From Opitutaceae bacterium (GTDB taxonomy: Bacteria; Verrucomicrobiota; Verrucomicrobiia; Opitutales; Opitutaceae): DNA of 34,814 nucleotides. A program made the translations under genes and the position numbers. Where the stretch lies: the NCBI GenBank assembly GCA_005792355.1, contig SXSC01000112.1, positions 1 to 34,814 of the forward strand. The letters are read 5' to 3'. The notes beneath the pieces were generated by a model. That model saw only the letters and a list, made by a program, of their open reading frames with translations, did no database searches and was not told where the DNA came from. This document shows positions 23,081 to 31,412 of the stretch, one piece after another (position 1 is the first letter of the stretch; every line of letters begins with the position of its first letter).

Positions 23081-25000
23081 TCACTTCGCCGCCGGCTTCT
23101 CCGCGCCCTTCGGCACATCCGCTCCTGCCGGCAGCGTCGCATACGGCGAGCTGTTCGGATCTGCCTCGGCCTTCGCCAAGAGGGCCGCAAACCGCGGGTG
23201 GCTGCACACAGGATCATACCCTGGGTTCAACCGTAGAACCGCCGCCAACGGCGGGTTCGCTTCGAGCCTATCCAGCACCTTCTCCGCCGGCTCAAACAGG
23301 TTCGTCGGATCGAAGTAGCTGCCGCGGTTGAGTTGCCGATAAAGTTGATACGCTTTCGCAGCCTCGACGTGATCGCCGGCGTGGTGCAGGGCCGCGGCCT
23401 TCAATGCGTGCAGCCGGGCATCGTTGGGGCTGTCGAGCATCCGCCTGTCGATCAGCTCCACGGCCCGCCGGAGATCGCGCCGCGCCAGCTCCACCGCACC
23501 GTCGGTCAACCGCGCGACGCCAGTCAGGAATGCCTTCGGGCCGGTGAAGAGATTCGAGGAGATCCATTCCCGTGGGACGGATTCCAGAAATCTCAGGCGC
23601 TGCTTCGGTTCACGGCGCGTTTCATAAATATCGTCGATGAGCGTCATCCCCCAATCCTCCTGTTGCGCCGACCGTGGCATGCGCTTGGCCGTCGCGAGCG
23701 CCAGGTCGAGATCCCCGTGCCAGTAGGCCGCGAGCCTCGCCTTCAGCCCGAGATTATTCCAAAAAGGCAAGGCGGCGATGGCCCGATCGGCCGCCGCATC
23801 GGCCTTGCGGCAGTCATTGTTGCGGTGCCAATAGAACCAACCCAGCTCCGTCCACGCGAGTGCGGCGTAGTTGGGGTTTTCCGCCAATCGTTCCAGTTTG
23901 GCCGCCCCCTCGGATGCTGTTTCGGCCCATCGCGTCAGGTAAAAGCTGAAGGTCAGCAGGCAGCGCGGTTCATCGGGCTGTTCCTGCAGGAGCTTCCGGA
24001 ACAGCGCCTCCACTTCCGCCGATTTTGGGCCGTCAAGCACCACCACCCAATAGACACCCTGCGCGAGCCGCACCTCAAACGACGCGGGATCGAACCCCAG
24101 GGCGCGGCTGGCACAATCACGCGCGGCCTCCTTGCGGGTGTCGGAAAAGTCGAACCCGGATCTCCACAGCCCGCCATGCACGTGTGTCCACGTCGCCCAC
24201 ACCTCGGCATCGACCGGGTCGAGTTCGGCGGCGCGCCTGCACAGGGCGTCGGCGGCGTCGAGTTCGGCGCGGGCGAGATCTTGCTTGTTCAACTGCACCC
24301 AGGCCCTCGCGATGAGTTGGCGCGCCTCGGAAAGCGGAGCCGCGGGCTTGGGAGTCGTCGTGGCGTCCGGCGCCGGTGCTGGCGACGGCGCGACCACGAG
24401 GGCGGCCGGTGTTTTCCAAGGCCGCCAGATCGCCAGCGCGATCAGCGCGCCCGCCCCGAGCAGCGCTGGCACGAACCACTGACGACGGATTTTGGCAGGC
24501 TTGGCTGGGGACGCAGTGCCCTCGCCGCGTTCTCCGGGGCGGGGGCGCTCCGGCTCCAGTTCCGAACCGCCGAGCAGCTTCTTCACCCGCGCGCAAAATT
24601 TCTCCGCCTGCTCGCCACCGGGCAGACGCGTCCACTGCACGGCCTTGAACTCCGCCGGCACCTTCGCCTCGGCGTCGCACGTCCCGTCGATCACGACGGG
24701 CAGGAGGAACGCCTTCTCGTCGGCCATCGCATGCGTGCGCTGCGCGGCAAGTTTCCACTCGATGCGGAAATAACCCTCGAGCCGCGCCTGCGTGTTCGCC
24801 GAGATCACCGGCACGAAGAGCGCGCACTCGGCGATTTGCTTTCTAATCTTTGCGTCCCACGCATCGCCGCCGCCGAGTTCGTTCTGGTCAAACCACACCT
24901 CGACGCCCACCGCGCGGAGCGCCGCGCACATGCGCTGCGCTGCCGCCGCGTCCTGCGAAGCGTAGCTGAGAAACACCGCGGTGGGCTGAACGTTGGCCAT
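23081..25000 (-). CDS. transmembrane TIR-TPR protein
   Basis: A 639-residue protein. An N-terminal TIR domain (about residues 6-145) is recognised by AVFLSYASQDAAAAQRMC, then VEVWFDQNELGGGDAWDAKI, ALFVPVISANTQARLEGYF and RIEWKLA; Glu81 is the candidate NADase glutamate (inference). A low-complexity linker leads to one hydrophobic helix (WFVPALLGAGALIALAIW, 175-192) preceded by KIRRQ, which predicts TIR in the cytoplasm. After a Pro/Ala spacer, residues about 215-600 form helical TPR-like repeats (for example EAAKAYQLYRQLNRG) that would lie in the periplasm. The C-terminus is Ala/Pro/Lys-rich. TIR domains in bacteria are found in antiphage and signalling proteins; the membrane topology here suggests outside-in signalling. 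No partner nucleotidyl transferase, STAND ATPase or effector is adjacent. The start is ATG 25000. Confidence 0.88.
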   Translation of the reverse strand: MANVQPTAVFLSYASQDAAAAQRMCAALRAVGVEVWFDQNELGGGDAWDAKIRKQIAECALFVPVISANTQARLEGYFRIEWKLAAQRTHAMADEKAFLLPVVIDGTCDAEAKVPAEFKAVQWTRLPGGEQAEKFCARVKKLLGGSELEPERPRPGERGEGTASPAKPAKIRRQWFVPALLGAGALIALAIWRPWKTPAALVVAPSPAPAPDATTTPKPAAPLSEARQLIARAWVQLNKQDLARAELDAADALCRRAAELDPVDAEVWATWTHVHGGLWRSGFDFSDTRKEAARDCASRALGFDPASFEVRLAQGVYWVVVLDGPKSAEVEALFRKLLQEQPDEPRCLLTFSFYLTRWAETASEGAAKLERLAENPNYAALAWTELGWFYWHRNNDCRKADAAADRAIAALPFWNNLGLKARLAAYWHGDLDLALATAKRMPRSAQQEDWGMTLIDDIYETRREPKQRLRFLESVPREWISSNLFTGPKAFLTGVARLTDGAVELARRDLRRAVELIDRRMLDSPNDARLHALKAAALHHAGDHVEAAKAYQLYRQLNRGSYFDPTNLFEPAEKVLDRLEANPPLAAVLRLNPGYDPVCSHPRFAALLAKAEADPNSSPYATLPAGADVPKGAEKPAAK

Positions 25001-25351
25001 GTCGAAGTAGATCTCATTTCGCCGAACTCACCCGGCCGGGGCAACTTCTTATCGCGCGCATTGACCGCGCGGCGACCGAACTGACCAAAAGGGTCATGTC
25101 GCGGATCGCGTATTCCGCGCCACCGACCAGAGGTTTCTATCTGTGCATTCACCGAAGTAATCATGGCCGCGCCAATCTTTGGCCTAGGGCATTATTAGGA
25201 CCCGATCCGTGATCCGCGACATGACCCCGTCGATCGCACCCGCACGCGCACAACGACGGCACCGGAGCGGCGAGTCGCACGACAGCCGGTGATTGGCGCC
25301 GCTTTCGTTCGGGTTGATCTCCCCTCTCCTCCCGTCTTACTCGTTCACCGC
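25001..25351. other. 351-bp region between the divergent TIR and queD genes
   Basis: Holds the 137-bp inverted-ended element at 25091-25227 plus presumed promoters for both genes. No coding frame is convincing. Confidence 0.6.
25091..25227. repeat. 137-bp element with perfect 17-bp inverted ends (MITE-like)
   Basis: The ends gggtcatgtcgcggatc (25091-25107) and gatccgcgacatgaccc (25211-25227) are exact inverted repeats. The interior has no coding frame and includes a small hairpin gccaa-tct-ttggc. Just outside the left end, tgacc-aaaag-ggtca forms a second small palindrome. There is no obvious direct target duplication. A non-autonomous mobile element or a structured RNA gene are both possible. 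Confidence 0.7.
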
Positions 25352-25801
25352 ATGCCTTTCCGCCTTGCCAAGACCTTCACCGTCGAGAGCGGTCACCTGC
25401 TCACCAAGCATCCCGGCGCGTGCCGCTTCCCCCACGGTCACAGCCGGACCATCGAAATCGTCGTCACCGCCGAGACCCTCGATGCCCGCGACATGGTCTG
25501 CGATTTTGCCGACTTAAAGGCCGCCGCTGCCGACACCGTCGCGCGCCTCGACCACACCTTCGCGCTCAACACCGCCGATCCGCAGTTTGATCACCTGCGC
25601 GCGGCTTACGGTGACCGCGTGCTCGCGTATGAAAATACCGACCCTACCACGGAAATCCTCGCCCGCGAAATTTTCCACGCCGTTCGCGCCAAACTCACCA
25701 CCCCGCCCGGCGACTCCGCCCGCCCCATCGCGCCGGGGGTCCGCCTCGAGCGCGTGCGCGTGACCGAGACCGCCACGAGCTGGGCCGAATACGAGGAATA
25801 G
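25352..25801 (+). CDS. queD: 6-carboxytetrahydropterin synthase / PTPS family (QueD)
   Basis: A 149-residue member of the 6-pyruvoyl-tetrahydropterin synthase family. Zinc ligands are His15 (VESGHLLTKHP), His28 and His30 (RFPHGHS). Cys24 sits upstream in GACRFPHGH, as in QueD proteins. LDHTFALN (67-74) is the family's catalytic LDH-x-x-LN motif. QueD converts dihydroneopterin triphosphate to 6-carboxy-tetrahydropterin in queuosine/7-deazaguanine synthesis; in the absence of queC, queE and queF in the window, a biopterin-type role cannot be excluded. The start at 25352 (MPFRLAKTFTVES) is preferred to 25289, because the earlier residues are not conserved in this family. A GC-rich hairpin without a T tract follows the stop. 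sufU begins 93 bp downstream. Confidence 0.88.
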   Translation: MPFRLAKTFTVESGHLLTKHPGACRFPHGHSRTIEIVVTAETLDARDMVCDFADLKAAAADTVARLDHTFALNTADPQFDHLRAAYGDRVLAYENTDPTTEILAREIFHAVRAKLTTPPGDSARPIAPGVRLERVRVTETATSWAEYEE

Positions 25802-25894
25802 CCGCGGGGTCTTCCCCGGCCGCGGCGCACCGAAATCCCCGCGCTCGCGAGTTGCCAATTGGCCTGCGGCCATCGACCTTCGCCACTCCTCCCC

Positions 25895-26368
25895 ATGTCC
25901 GGCGATCTCTCAGAACTCTACCAACAGGTCATCCTCGACCACAACAAGCGCCCCCGCAACCGCGGCCGGCTGCCGACCGCCAACCGCGTGGCCCACGGGG
26001 ACAACCCGTCGTGCGGCGATCAATGCAGTGTGTATCTGCGGGTGGTCGCCGACGCGCCGGGGCAGCCCGACCGCATCGCCGAAATTTCTTTCGACGGCTC
26101 CGGCTGCGCCATTTCGCAGGCCAGCGCATCGCTCATGACCACCCAGGTGAAGGGCAAGACCGGCGCGGAGGTCGAGGCGATGTTCAAGGACTTCCACCGA
26201 ATCGTGACGACCGGGGAAGCACCCGAGGAGATCAGCGATCTGGCCGCGTTCGCCGGCGTGCACACGTTTCCCGCGCGGATCAAATGCGCTACGCTCGGCT
26301 GGCACGCCGCCCTCAACGCGCTCAAGGGCGATCCCACACCCACCACGACCGAGACTCACGCCGATTAG
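25895..26368 (+). CDS. sufU: SufU-type Fe-S cluster assembly / sulfur transfer protein
   Basis: A 157-residue SufU. The zinc ligands Cys40 and Asp42 (NPSCGDQC), Cys71 (GSGCAIS) and Cys131 (IKCATLGW) match the pattern of Bacillus SufU. The family takes sulfur from the cysteine desulfurase SufS for Fe-S cluster assembly. The start at 25895 gives the standard N-terminus MSGDLSELYQQVILDHNKRP. The stop overlaps that of the convergent sulfatase maturase gene by four bases (TTAG). The partner sufS is 1.4 kb downstream on the same strand, and the maturase gene lies between them on the other strand. No sufBCD genes are present in the window. Confidence 0.93.
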   Translation: MSGDLSELYQQVILDHNKRPRNRGRLPTANRVAHGDNPSCGDQCSVYLRVVADAPGQPDRIAEISFDGSGCAISQASASLMTTQVKGKTGAEVEAMFKDFHRIVTTGEAPEEISDLAAFAGVHTFPARIKCATLGWHAALNALKGDPTPTTTETHAD

Positions 26369-27651
26369 GTTTTGGCGCCGGAAAAACCTCGCGCCATGAT
26401 CTCCGCCGGCGCGCGGCCCGCCCGCAGGAGCGCCGCCATCTGCTCCATCTTCGGGCGGATGTGCGTGAAGAACCGGAGATAGCTCGGGCAAAGATAGCTC
26501 AGTCCGGGCTCGCCCTCGCCCGCCTCGACCAAGCGGTGTTTTGGGCAGTCGCCGTTGCAGACAAATTTCACCGGACACTCACGGCACACCCGCGGCAGGT
26601 CCGCCTTCGCCGCCCCGAAGCGCGCCGCCTCCGCCCCGTGGCCGATGTCCGCCAGCGGAGTCGCGTTTAGGTTGCCCAGCCGATGCTCCGGATAGACGAA
26701 GTGATCGCACGCGTAGACGTCGCCGTTGTGCTCCAGCGCCAGCGCGCGGCCGCAAGCTTCCTGAAAAACGCACAGCGGTGCGCCCTGCCCCATCCACGCG
26801 CTGAGCGCCACATCGAACGTCTGCACAAAAATCCGGCCGACATCGCGCCGCACCCAATGGTCGAAGATTTTGATCAAAAAATCGCCGACACCCTCGGGCG
26901 GCGGGCACTCGGCTGCCATCACCTCTTCCAGTCGCTCGCGCGGCACCAGCCCGCCCCCGGCCGACCGGGGCGCCCCGTGCGCCAGCCCGCGCGCCACCTC
27001 CGCCGGCTCCGGCCGGCGCTCCACCAGCGGAATGAACTGCATGAAGCCCGAGCCGTGCTCGCGCAGAAACTCGTACACTTCGATCGCGTGCCGCACGTTG
27101 CGCCGGTGCAGAACCGTCAGGGTGTTGAATTGCACCCGGTGCCGCTTCAAACGGCGCAGACCCTCCATGACCCGATCCCACGTCGGCCGGCCGCCGCGGT
27201 CCACCCGGTACGCATCGTGCAGCAGGCGCGGTCCATCGATGCTCAGGCCAACCAGAAACTTCTCCCGCGCGAGAAAGGCGCACCACGCCTCGTCGAGCAG
27301 CGTGCCGTTGGTCTGCAGCGCATTGGTGACCTGCCGGCCGGCCGCGTACCGGCGCTGCCACGCCACCACCCGCTCAAAGAATTCCACTCCCATCAGCGTC
27401 GGCTCGCCCCCCTGCCACGCAAACGCCACCTCCGCACCCGGCTGCGCGGAAAGATAATCCCGCACGAACCGCTCGAGGGTCGCATCGCTCATGCGCAGGA
27501 CGCCCGTGTCCGGGTACAGCGCCGGCTCCTTTTCCAAATAAAAGCAATAGCTGCACTCGAGGTTGCACCGCGCGCCGATCGGTTTGGCGAGCACGTGAAA
27601 CGGACGCGACCAGGGCGTCCGGAGCGGCGAGATGGGCGAAGACGGGAGCAC
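26365..27651 (-). CDS. anaerobic sulfatase-maturating radical SAM/SPASM enzyme
   Basis: A 428-residue radical SAM enzyme. The SAM-cluster cysteines are Cys29, Cys33 and Cys36 (CNLECSYC), followed by GGEPTLMG (81-88). The SPASM/twitch region has eight cysteines at 294, 300, 315, 356, 359, 365, 369 and 388, the same order and almost the same spacing as in the Clostridium anaerobic sulfatase maturase, whose auxiliary clusters use eight such cysteines. VQTFDVAL (277-284) supplies the candidate catalytic aspartate. It oxidises an active-site Cys or Ser of a sulfatase to formylglycine. No sulfatase gene is in the window. The start is GTG at 27651. The stop overlaps that of sufU by four bases, and sufS starts about 160 bp from its 5' end in the opposite direction. 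Confidence 0.93.
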   Translation of the reverse strand: MLPSSPISPLRTPWSRPFHVLAKPIGARCNLECSYCFYLEKEPALYPDTGVLRMSDATLERFVRDYLSAQPGAEVAFAWQGGEPTLMGVEFFERVVAWQRRYAAGRQVTNALQTNGTLLDEAWCAFLAREKFLVGLSIDGPRLLHDAYRVDRGGRPTWDRVMEGLRRLKRHRVQFNTLTVLHRRNVRHAIEVYEFLREHGSGFMQFIPLVERRPEPAEVARGLAHGAPRSAGGGLVPRERLEEVMAAECPPPEGVGDFLIKIFDHWVRRDVGRIFVQTFDVALSAWMGQGAPLCVFQEACGRALALEHNGDVYACDHFVYPEHRLGNLNATPLADIGHGAEAARFGAAKADLPRVCRECPVKFVCNGDCPKHRLVEAGEGEPGLSYLCPSYLRFFTHIRPKMEQMAALLRAGRAPAEIMARGFSGAKT

Positions 27652-27813
27652 GGTGGGAACCCGCCCAGATTAACGTGACCGCCCGGGCGTTTCTGCGCGC
27701 CCGTTGTCGAAGTCGCCGCGCCGTTTGCCAAGCCTGGACAAACTCGGATGGTGACACCCCGCCACCAACCTCCTTTCTCTTTCTTCTTTCTCCGCATCTT
27801 TCTCCCGCGCGCC

Positions 27814-29043
27814 ATGCCCAACTGGTCAAACCTCCGTTCCGATTTCCCGATCCTCCACCAAGAGGTGAACGGCAAGCCGCTCGTCTACCTCGACAACGCC
27901 GCCACGTCGCAGAAACCGCGCCGCGTGATCGACGCCCTGGTGCGCTACTACGAGCGCGACAACAGCAACGTGCACCGCGGGCTCCACACGCTCTCGATGC
28001 GCGCGACCAACGCCTACGAGGGCGCGCGCACCCGCGTCGCCACGTTCATCAACGCCGCCGACCCCGCCGAGGTGATCTTCACCCGCGGCACCACCGAGAG
28101 CCTCAACCTCGTCGCGCACAGTTTCGCCAAAAAACTCCAGCCGGGTGACGTCGTCCTCACCACCGAGATGGAGCACCACTCCAATCTGGTGCCGTGGCAG
28201 CAGGTCGCCAAAGCGACCGGGGCCACGCTCCGCCATGTGCCCGTGCTCGGGACCGACGCCGAGGGCGGTCTCGATCTGGCGGCGCTCGATTCGCTGCTGA
28301 CTCCGCAGGTGAAGATTTTTGCGTTCACGCACATCTCCAACACTCTCGGCACAATCAATCCCGTCGCCCTGCTCTGCGCACGGGCCCGGGCGGTCGGCGC
28401 CGTCACGGTCATCGACGCCGCGCAATCGATCGGCCACGGACCCTTCGACGTCCGCGCGATCGGGGCGGACTTCGTCGCGTTCTCCGGTCACAAAATGTGC
28501 GGCCCCACCGGCATCGGTGTGCTCTACGGCCGCCGTGCCCTCCTCGACGCGCTCGCCCCGGATGAGACGGGCGGAGGCATGGTGGTCAGCGTCAACTACG
28601 AGAGCGCGAGCTGGAAACCCGCGCCCGAGCGCTTCGAAGCCGGCACGCCCAACGTCGCCGACGCCATCGCCCTCGGCGCCGCCTGCGACTATCTCGAAGC
28701 GCTGGGGCGCGACGCGATCGCGCAGCACGACGGCGCCCTGGCCCGGCTCGCCTACGACCAACTCGCCACGCTCCCCGGGATCCGGATCATCGGGCCCCGG
28801 GGCGAGCGCAGCGGCCTCGTGAGCTTCGCCTTCGAGGGCGTGCACGCGCACGACATCGTGACCTTCGCCGACGAAGACGGACTCGCGCTGCGCGGCGGCC
28901 ACCACTGCAACCAGCCGCTCATGCGCAAGCTCGGCCTCACCAGCACGACGCGCGCGAGTTTCTACGTTTACAACACCGAGCAGGAAATCGATGTCCTCGT
29001 CGCGAGCCTGCGGCGGATCCTGAAATTCTTCGGTGGAGGTTGA
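27814..29043 (+). CDS. sufS: SufS-type cysteine desulfurase
   Basis: A 409-residue group II cysteine desulfurase. It has the SufS N-terminus RSDFPILHQEVNGKPLVYLD (8-27), the PLP lysine Lys227 in FSGHKMCGPTGIG, and the mobile-loop cysteine Cys365 in LRGGHHCNQP. Group II shows the R-x-G-H-x-C context, so this is SufS rather than IscS. It makes persulfide from cysteine and passes it to SufU. The start at 27814 (MPNWSNLRSDFP) is chosen over the ATG at 27748, because the 22 extra residues include hydrophobic phenylalanine-rich stretches with no role. CGCC-ATG precedes it, with no Shine-Dalgarno. A hairpin with a T tract follows 125 bp downstream. Confidence 0.95.
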   Translation: MPNWSNLRSDFPILHQEVNGKPLVYLDNAATSQKPRRVIDALVRYYERDNSNVHRGLHTLSMRATNAYEGARTRVATFINAADPAEVIFTRGTTESLNLVAHSFAKKLQPGDVVLTTEMEHHSNLVPWQQVAKATGATLRHVPVLGTDAEGGLDLAALDSLLTPQVKIFAFTHISNTLGTINPVALLCARARAVGAVTVIDAAQSIGHGPFDVRAIGADFVAFSGHKMCGPTGIGVLYGRRALLDALAPDETGGGMVVSVNYESASWKPAPERFEAGTPNVADAIALGAACDYLEALGRDAIAQHDGALARLAYDQLATLPGIRIIGPRGERSGLVSFAFEGVHAHDIVTFADEDGLALRGGHHCNQPLMRKLGLTSTTRASFYVYNTEQEIDVLVASLRRILKFFGGG

Positions 29044-29059
29044 GGCGCGGCTTGAAACT

Positions 29060-29094
29060 GTAGGAGCGGTTTTATCCCGCGATCAATTCCCGGA
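29060..29094 (+). repeat. REP-like hairpin, copy B
   Basis: The core GGAGCGGTTTTATCCCGCG (29063-29081) forms a hairpin with stem GCGG/CCGC. The same core, in opposite orientation, occurs at 6214-6255. The resemblance to Pseudomonas REP sequences (GGGAGCGGGCTTGCCCGCG type) is noticeable. Confidence 0.6.
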
Positions 29095-29168
29095 TCAGGA
29101 TCAGTCGCCGCCGGAAAGCGCTCTGAGCGGGCGTAGAAAAAGGACTGGGCGACGCATATTTTTCGGAG

Positions 29169-29194
29169 GGCTGCGCTTTGCCGCAGCCGTTTTT
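29169..29194 (+). terminator. hairpin with T tract, possible sufS terminator
   Basis: GGCTGCG (29169-29175), a 6-nt loop, CGCAGCC (29182-29188), then g and five T (29190-29194). It lies 126 bp after the sufS stop and could end that transcript; equally it may be a repeat unit that has a T-rich flank. Confidence 0.5.
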
Positions 29195-29247
29195 CAATCG
29201 CGGCGCCGACGAAGCGGCGCGCTCCGAATGACCTTTTCGGCACATTC

Positions 29248-29793
29248 TTACTTCCGCGCACCCAGAATCAGCTTCACCAACTGCCCGCATTGCTGGTCCG
29301 TCACGCGCGGTCCCGGCACATCGGTGTTCACCCGGTGCACAATGACGAGGCCGTAGGGCGGTATGATCAGCACAAGGTGCCCGCCGGCGCCGCGGGCGGA
29401 ATAGGTCCCCTCCGGCAGTTCGACGCCCGGCAGATGAGGGTGCTTGTTGAACTGACGCGCGACCCACCACATGTAACCGTAGCCATCGATCGAGTAGAGC
29501 GTGGCGTCGGAGTGGTAACGGGTGCTCTCGTCGACCCAAGCGGCGTCGATCAGCCGGCGACCGTTCCACTCGCCACGGTTGAGCATGAGGAGACCGAAAC
29601 GCGCGAGATCCCGGGCGGTGACCCGAAACGGATAGGCCGCGTGCATCGACGCCGCGCCGCGCTCATATTTCCCATCGGCCGGCGAGTAGTCCTCCATGCC
29701 GACGGGCCCGGCGATGTCTTCCTGGATGGCTTCGAAAATCTTCCGCCCGGTCGCGTGTTCGTAGATTGTGCCCACCACATTTAAGTCCCAATC
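29248..29793 (-). pseudogene. C-terminal half of a serine hydrolase (class C beta-lactamase family)
   Basis: The reading begins in mid-protein with DWDLNVVGTIYEHATGRK. It continues through IAGPVGMEDY, YPFRVTARDLARFGLLMLNR, GYGYMWWVAR and GAGGHLVLIIPPYGLVIVHR, to a TAA at 29248. These are the C-terminal features of class C beta-lactamase-like hydrolases: the loop following Y-x-N, then helices, then the H/G-G-G-type KTG-equivalent strand. Missing are the signal peptide, the S-x-x-K serine and the Y-x-N tyrosine. The in-frame GTG at 29778 is not a likely start. The break at about 29793 is 41 bp from the ATG of the divergent D-aminoacylase gene, so a deletion seems to have joined the two. Confidence 0.75.
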
Positions 29794-29833
29794 CCCTTCT
29801 TGCGGGCGCCGCCAGCCACGTTCCTATTTCCCC

Positions 29834-31411
29834 ATGCGTCCCACCTCGACCCTTGCCGCGCTCCTTTTGATTTTCGCCCTCCCGGCCACCGCCGCTGACC
29901 CGGCTTACGATCTGATCGTCGCCGGCGGCATGGTTTACGACGGCACCGGCGCCGCCCCGCAGCGCGCCGACGTCGGTGTGCGCGGCGACAAGATTGTCCG
30001 CGTCGGCGACCTTGCCAACGCCATCGCCTCGCGCCGCATCGCCGCCGCCGGGCTCGCCGTGGCACCCGGCTTCATCGACCTCCATGCGCACCTCGACCCG
30101 CTCGAACGCCTGCCCGCGGCGGAGAGCGCCGTGCGCCAGGGCGTGACCACCGCGCTCGGCGGACCCGATGGCGACTGTCCGTTGCCACTCGGCGAATATT
30201 TAACCCGGCTGGAAAAACTTCCGCTGGGCATCAATGTCGCCTTCCTCGCCGGGCACGGCGCCGTCCGCCGTTCGGTGCTGAAGCTCGTCGATCGTGCGCC
30301 CACGACGGCGGAACTCGCCACCATGGAAAACCTCGTGGCGCAGGCCATGCGCGACGGCGCGTTTGGCCTCTCGACCGGTCTGAAATACCTGCCGGGCACC
30401 TTTGCGCAGACCGACGAGATCATCGCGCTCGCCCGCGTCGCCGCGCGCGCCGGCGGCATCTACACGTCGCATTTGCGCGAGGAGGGCCTGCAGCTCCTGC
30501 CCGCCGTGCGGGAGGCGATCGCCATCGGACGCGAGGCGCGGATTCCCATCGTGCTCACGCACCACAAGGTCGTCGGCCAGCCCTCCTGGGGTGCGAGCAC
30601 CCGCACGTTGAAACTCGTCGACGAGGCGCGCGCCGCCGGCCTCGACGTGATGATCGACCAGTATCCCTACACCGCGAGCTACACGTCGATCTCCGTGCTG
30701 ATCCCCTCGTGGGCCCTCGCGGGCGGAGCCAGTGGGTTCAAGGAACGCGCCGCCGATCCGGCACAGCGCGCGAAAATGAAGACGGAGATCATCGAGGCGA
30801 TTCTCACCGATCGCGGGGCAGGCGACATTGCCCGCGTGCAGTTTTCGCGGGTCGACTGGAATCGGGCGCTTGAAGGCCGCACCCTGCGCGATTGGGCGGT
30901 CGAGCGCGGCCTCGCGCCCACTCCCGAAAACGGCGCCGATCTCGTGATCGCGGCGCAGCTCGCCGGCGGCGCCGGATGTGTGTTCCACGCCATGAACGAC
31001 GAAGACGTGGAGCGCATCATGCGCCACCCACAGACGATGATCGCCTCCGACGGACGCCTTTCCCAACCCGGCGAGGGCGTGCCGCACCCGCGGGGCTACG
31101 GCACGTTTCCGCGCGTCCTTGGTCGCTACGTGCGCGAGAAACATGTCCTCACGTTCGAGGCGGCGATTCACAAGATGACGCTGCTCCCCGCCCGCCGGCT
31201 AGGTCTCGCCGACCGCGGCCGGATTGCGGTGGGCGCGCAAGCGGACCTCGTCGTGTTTGACCCGGCGACAGTGCGTGATACCGCGACCTTCGAGCAACCG
31301 CACCAGTATCCGGAAGGCATTCCGATTGTGATCGTGAACGGCATGGTGACGGTCGACGCCGGCAAACTCACCGCCGCCCGCAGCGGCCGGGTGCTGCGGC
31401 GTACGCCGTAG
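29834..31411 (+). CDS. N-acyl-D-amino-acid deacylase family amidohydrolase (secreted)
   Basis: A 525-residue D-aminoacylase-family enzyme with a signal peptide (MRPTSTLAALLLIFALPATA). The metal site begins with APGFIDLHAHLD (78-88; His84 and His86). Further family marks are TSHLREEG (211-218), LTHHKVVG (241-248) and a SDG-type aspartate in MIASDGRLSQ, followed by the conserved HPRGYGTFPRVLG. The family hydrolyses N-acyl-D-amino acids or dihydropyrimidine-like amides with Zn2+; some act in peptidoglycan or D-amino acid turnover. The location is periplasmic or extracellular. The start at 29834 puts the signal peptide first. The gene ends one base before the stop of the convergent small gene at 31413. 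Confidence 0.9.
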   Translation: MRPTSTLAALLLIFALPATAADPAYDLIVAGGMVYDGTGAAPQRADVGVRGDKIVRVGDLANAIASRRIAAAGLAVAPGFIDLHAHLDPLERLPAAESAVRQGVTTALGGPDGDCPLPLGEYLTRLEKLPLGINVAFLAGHGAVRRSVLKLVDRAPTTAELATMENLVAQAMRDGAFGLSTGLKYLPGTFAQTDEIIALARVAARAGGIYTSHLREEGLQLLPAVREAIAIGREARIPIVLTHHKVVGQPSWGASTRTLKLVDEARAAGLDVMIDQYPYTASYTSISVLIPSWALAGGASGFKERAADPAQRAKMKTEIIEAILTDRGAGDIARVQFSRVDWNRALEGRTLRDWAVERGLAPTPENGADLVIAAQLAGGAGCVFHAMNDEDVERIMRHPQTMIASDGRLSQPGEGVPHPRGYGTFPRVLGRYVREKHVLTFEAAIHKMTLLPARRLGLADRGRIAVGAQADLVVFDPATVRDTATFEQPHQYPEGIPIVIVNGMVTVDAGKLTAARSGRVLRRTP

Positions 31412-31412
31412 C

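Noticed and set aside
23333-25084. 583-codon plus-strand frame opposite the TIR-TPR gene
   Set aside because: High-GC shadow with no domain; the minus-strand TIR domain is clear.
25289-25351. Longer QueD start at 25289
   Set aside because: The added residues (IGAAFVRVDLPSPPVLLVHR) do not fit the family N-terminus; MPFRLAKTFT does.
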